Assembly (NCBI RefSeq): GCF_019649055.1
Contig: NW_026570222.1
Coordinates: forward strand, 3,348,001-3,412,000
Source: Paramacrobiotus metropolitanus
Taxonomy: Eukaryota; Tardigrada; Eutardigrada; Parachela; Macrobiotidae
DNA: 64,000 bases
Direction: 5' to 3'
The notes beneath the pieces are model-generated. The model saw only the letters and a list, made by a program, of their open reading frames with translations. It was not told where the DNA came from and did no database searches. Every line of letters begins with the position of its first letter. Within the stretch, counting starts at the first letter, position 1. Shown one piece after another: positions 61,539 to 64,000 of this stretch. The position numbers and the translations under genes were made by a program.

Positions 61539-64000
61539 ATGGAAGCGCGCAAACCTAATGATTCGCAGAACGATCAAAGCGCAGACAGTTCGGGCTTGTC
61601 TACTCCAGGGATCGGAACTCCGGTTCCTTGCTCCAATAAGTCTGCAGCCACAAATGCGCGAAATATTCAGGATTACCGGGCCCGTAAGCATACTTACTCA
61701 TGTTTTAGCAGTTGGTTCAGCTTCTAAAGGGGTCGCTTCGGGTGGTGGTGTTGTTGTTTGTGTACTAGGTAACAGTGGGTTTTCTGCGAAATCTTTTAGT
61801 GTACATGTACATGATGTACTTACTTGCAGGACAAGAGCAACCAAGAAGCAGTAATGGAAATACTTCCTCGAACTTGGAATCGTCAACTTCTTCGAGGTGC
61901 GCTTGAAATTAATTATTATAGTTAGTAACTTAGACTTACTTAGTAGTGCAGTGGATCTTCTCTCTGTAAATAATGGACTGTCCGCAAGGCCAAGCCCTAA
62001 TTCTGAAAGCAGATTGCTGCTAATTGCAGTTAACTGGTTTAACTTTTAAGAATTTATTACTGTCCGATTTGATCACATACTTATTATTAACTTATATTTA
62101 ATAATTTTGCGATTCTTGGTTCAGTCGTTCAATTCACGTTGAGACATAGTGGATTTTTGATTGGCAAAATTGACCGTTTATTTTGGAGCTAAAATTATAG
62201 GGCTCATTTCGTTTGCTCACAAAACTAAAAGCATAGTATACCAGTGATACCACCGTGCAGTACTGGACGTTGTGTTTGTACTTGGTCTGATTTTGTAGCT
62301 CCAGCAGCGAAGTTTCAGTCCGTCATGAGCGAGGCCGACAGTTGTTTGCTGCGCACGCCCGGGCGCGTCGTGATGCACAACAACAACAATCCGCTAGCTT
62401 CTCAGCAGCTTCAGCCTGGGACATGCGTTTACAGTCTCCGTCTCCTCGCGATCATTCTGGATCATGCAGTTTAATTCTGGAGTCGCCGGCCCGTGAGATG
62501 TGCACTCCGATACCTGATGACGAAGAGCCGTTGCATGTGTCTTCCCCGTGCATTGGTGCTGAAATGGATGATGCATCTATCGCTACAGGGCGTGCCGATG
62601 GGGATGATGTTGATCTCAACAAAGAATCTATCGCTGGTGTAATGGACAAGGGGCGGCTGTCTTCACGCAGTAGTTCTGCATCGTGGAATATGAATTTGTC
62701 CTCTCCGATCAGTAACGTGCGCAGGTCGAAACCGCTGGAAAAACCGATACGCTTATCTACTCCGTACGTTGATGCTGGGATAAATAATATGGATAGTGGT
62801 GCAAAACGTGTGAAAAAGAACAACTGCTCTACCGTGGATGAAGAATCTGTCATCATGGCACTGGACAGTGATCTGCCGTCCTTGTCCGATCGTTCCGCGT
62901 CGTTGAGTATAGGTCTCGCGTCGCCGTCCAGTGAAAACCGCACGTCGATACTGAACGAAGCACCGTTGCCGATATCTTCCCCGTTCGGTGATGCTAGAAT
63001 AAATAATCCGCGTAGTAGTTCGAAATGTACCGAAGAGGATGAGGTTAGCGACGACGAAGAACCTGCCGCTGGCGAGAAAATATTGCCATCCGCGCCCGAT
63101 GATTCTGGGTCATCGAGTATTAATCTGTCATCCCCGACTGGCGGAGCGCAGACGTTGACGCCGGATGGACGAGCGGTACAGGTATCTTCCCCGTTGGTTA
63201 GTGCTAAAAAGAATAATGTGGACAGCGGTTCAAAATATGCCGAGGATGGAGAATCTGCCATTGATGTGTTGGAAAATGTGTCACCGTCCTCGTCTGATCA
63301 TTCTGCTTCGTCCAATATAAGTCTGGCGTCGCCGGCCAATGGAAAACCGTCGCCGGCCAGTGGGAAGGCGTCACCCGCCAGTAGAAAGCCATCACTTGCC
63401 AGTGGAAAGCCTTCACCATCCGGTGGAAAGCCATCACTTGCCAGTGGAAAGCCTTCACCAGCCAGTAGAAAGCCATCACTTGCCAGTGGAAAGCCTTCAC
63501 CATCCGGTGGAAAGCCGTCACTTGCCAGTGGAAAGCCTTCACCATCCGGTGGAAAGCCATCACTTGCCAGTGGAAAGCCTTCACCCGCCAGTAGAAAGCC
63601 ATCATTTGCCAGTGGAAAGCCATCACCCGCCTGCGCAAAGCCGGCGCCGGCCAGTGAGAAGTCTGCACCAGCCAGTAGAAAGTCGTCACTGGTCAGTGGA
63701 AGCTCTGGAAAGCAGTCACTGGCCAGAGGAAAGCCGTCGCCGGCCACGGGAAAGCTCGCGTTTATACCGAATGAAATACCGTGGCAGATATCGTCCCGGC
63801 TTATTGATGCTGAAATGGAAGATGTGGGTAGCGAATCCCATTGCACCGAGGAGGATAATGTTTCGAGCGAAGATGAAGAATCTGCCGGTGGTGCACTGGA
63901 CAATGTGACGCCGTCCGGAGGAAAGCACTCGTTGTTAGCGGCGCAGTTGTCTTCCCCATTCGTTGATGTTGAAATGGAACATGTGAATAGCGGTTCAAAA
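61539..64000 (+). CDS. Large disordered repeat protein, 5' part only (runs off the window)
   Basis: Three exons join in perfect phase: 61539-61683 (ATG), 61830-61896, and 62299 to 64000, where the frame is still open, giving 638 residues so far. I do not recognise a family. The N-terminus is Ser/Asn-rich (MEARKPNDSQNDQSADSSG). Exon 3 opens with a short basic/Gln stretch (HERGRQLFAAHARARRDAQ, then a run of Q). From about 62530 the protein is made of degenerate repeats of about 71 residues with a core SSPFxDAxxNNxxSGxK, acidic runs (EEDEVSDDEEP), and a Ser-rich end closing on LxSP. Between 63326 and 63757 one unit is interrupted by about 20 copies of a heptad such as KPSLASG or KPSPSGG. Composition suggests an intrinsically disordered, heavily phosphorylated, possibly nuclear protein. 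Antisense frames across this region are shadows created by the repeats. Confidence 0.75.
63326..63757 (+). repeat. 21-bp tandem repeat coding for K-P-S-x-A-S-G heptads
   Basis: About 20 head-to-tail 21-bp units in frame, with the Lys codon at 63344, 63365, 63386 and so on every 21 bp to 63680, one 9-bp slip near 63701, then units at 63710 and 63731. From 63386 to 63595 units alternate between KPSLASG and KPSPSGG or KPSPASR, which is a 42-bp higher-order period. Outer units are more diverged than the central ones. Confidence 0.95.

Noticed and set aside
62452-63903. Long minus-strand frames of 201 and 269 codons, and a plus-strand 189-codon frame in another phase, over the right-edge gene
   Set aside because: They are shadows of the repeated sense frame. 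The sense frame is longer, joins in phase to two upstream exons and shows the repeat structure at protein level.

Overview
This window is eukaryotic nuclear DNA from a small invertebrate animal. Every long gene is split by GT-AG introns, the shortest confident one being 56 nt. The genes are animal families (Wntless, Ovo, Vrille/NFIL3, SLC26 with STAS, MEPCE). Having vri-type and ovo-type genes suggests an ecdysozoan. A tardigrade would fit, but the sequence does not prove it. DNA between genes is AT-rich. No rRNA, tRNA, CRISPR array or prokaryotic feature was recognised.

Layout. 92-3898 (-): Wntless, the Wnt cargo receptor, complete in ten exons. 5102-7252 (-): PGS1, the mitochondrial phosphatidylglycerophosphate synthase. 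7946-10416 (+): MEPCE/Bin3, the 7SK capping methyltransferase, divergent from PGS1. 11730-15329 (-): an Ovo zinc-finger factor with a reduced finger set. 17093-18370 (-): a single-exon Vrille/NFIL3 bZIP factor. 18371-30425: about 12 kb with no convincing gene but several repeats. 30426-35475, 38007-43395 and 46992-52008 (all -): a tandem array of three complete SLC26 anion transporters. 45444-45821 (+): a small membrane-anchored protein of unknown function, between the second and third SLC26 genes. 54068-58363 (+): a CaMKK-like kinase, with a first intron packed with palindromic repeats. 60631-61098: a non-autonomous DNA transposon (MITE-like). 61539 to the right edge (+): the 5' part of a large, disordered, doubly repetitive protein that runs out of the window.

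The genes do not form an operon or a pathway. The real cluster is the SLC26 array, which arose by tandem duplication and later changed its intron pattern and some membrane residues. The most novel material is the repeat protein at the right edge. It is absent from simple ORF lists because it has no stop codon inside the window. Its roughly 71-residue degenerate acidic/serine repeat is interrupted by an expanded seven-residue Lys-Pro-Ser array.

Exons were joined by hand from splice consensus, reading phase and remembered family alignments. Junctions that could not be made frame-consistent are flagged in the entries.
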